DNA of 64,000 nt from positions 1 through 64,000 of the forward strand of contig URUI01000001.1 of NCBI GenBank assembly GCA_900551015.1, given 5' to 3'. Both the position numbers and the translations under genes were made by a program. The DNA is from an uncultured Collinsella sp. Its GTDB lineage: Bacteria; Actinomycetota; Coriobacteriia; Coriobacteriales; Coriobacteriaceae. The notes under the pieces are model-generated. The model was not told the origin of the DNA and searched no databases. It was given only the letters and a program-made list of their open reading frames with translations. Each line of letters starts with the position of its first letter. The stretch's first letter is position 1. Positions 62,623 to 64,000 of this stretch are shown here, one piece after another.

Positions 62623-64000
<1,378 letters not shown>

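Overview
This window looks like a piece of the core chromosome of a high-G+C Gram-positive bacterium, most probably a member of the Coriobacteriia close to Collinsella. The evidence is indirect. The mihF-gmk-rpoZ block is actinobacterial. It sits beside Firmicutes-like conserved blocks: rplS-rnhB-yraN-comM-dprA-trmFO-xerC-rpsB-tsf-pyrH-frr-uppS-cdsA-dxr-rseP-ispG-proS, and glyQ-glyS-ppsR next to ppdK. An anaerobic gut-type fermentation gene (adhE) and TrmFO, both unusual in aerobic actinobacteria, point the same way. I could not test the assignment by a search. Almost everything is on the minus strand; only rpmB, adhE, the kinase after adhE, and dinB are on the plus strand.

Layout, left to right. 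1-3458: pnp (3' end off the window), rpsO, recO. 3474-14202: one long run transcribed leftward in the order lepA, dusB, hemW, a membrane-anchored DnaJ-like gene, dnaJ, mtaB, phoH, ybeY, dgkA, era, recO. 14299-15661: rpsT and holA. 15740-18753: the DNA-uptake operon comEA-comEC. 18967-21377: mihF, gmk, rpoZ, thiI. 21617-26940: a pyrimidine operon pyrR-pyrB-pyrC-pyrK-pyrD-pyrF behind an attenuator leader. 27391-32395: plus-strand rpmB, a solitary REP-associated transposase inside near-perfect inverted repeats, adhE and a small phosphotransferase-like kinase. 32574-42686: rpsB-tsf, then pyrH-frr-uppS-cdsA-dxr-rseP-ispG-proS, linking ribosome recycling to isoprenoid, lipid and envelope synthesis. 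42903-49525: rplS, rnhB, then yraN-comM-dprA-trmFO-xerC. 49736-57357: ppdK with its regulator ppsR, glyS-glyQ, lepB. 57360-59284: rpsP-khpA-rimM-trmD. 59486-64000: dinB on the plus strand, then obgE (5' end off the window)-nadD-yqeK-rsfS.

How the genes work together: translation and ribosome assembly dominate (rpsO, rpsT, rpsB, rplS, rpsP, rpmB, era, ybeY, rimM, rsfS, obgE, lepA, frr, tsf, tRNA modification genes). Next come envelope precursor synthesis (uppS, cdsA, dxr, ispG, dgkA), pyrimidine synthesis, and transformation (comEA, comEC, comM, dprA).

The points most worth a second look are these: an 18-of-20 base match with two TTTGGT half-sites 11 bp apart, placed at almost the same distance (75 and 71 nt) upstream of both competence operons; a DnaJ whose second substrate domain is replaced by membrane segments; a site-2 protease (RseP) with an inserted winged-helix-like region; xerC without a normal start codon for its conserved N-terminus; a leaderless dinB; a two-family system of REP-like repeats at gene ends; and helically phased GGTAAA repeats upstream of ppdK. 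No tRNA, rRNA, CRISPR array or prophage was seen.
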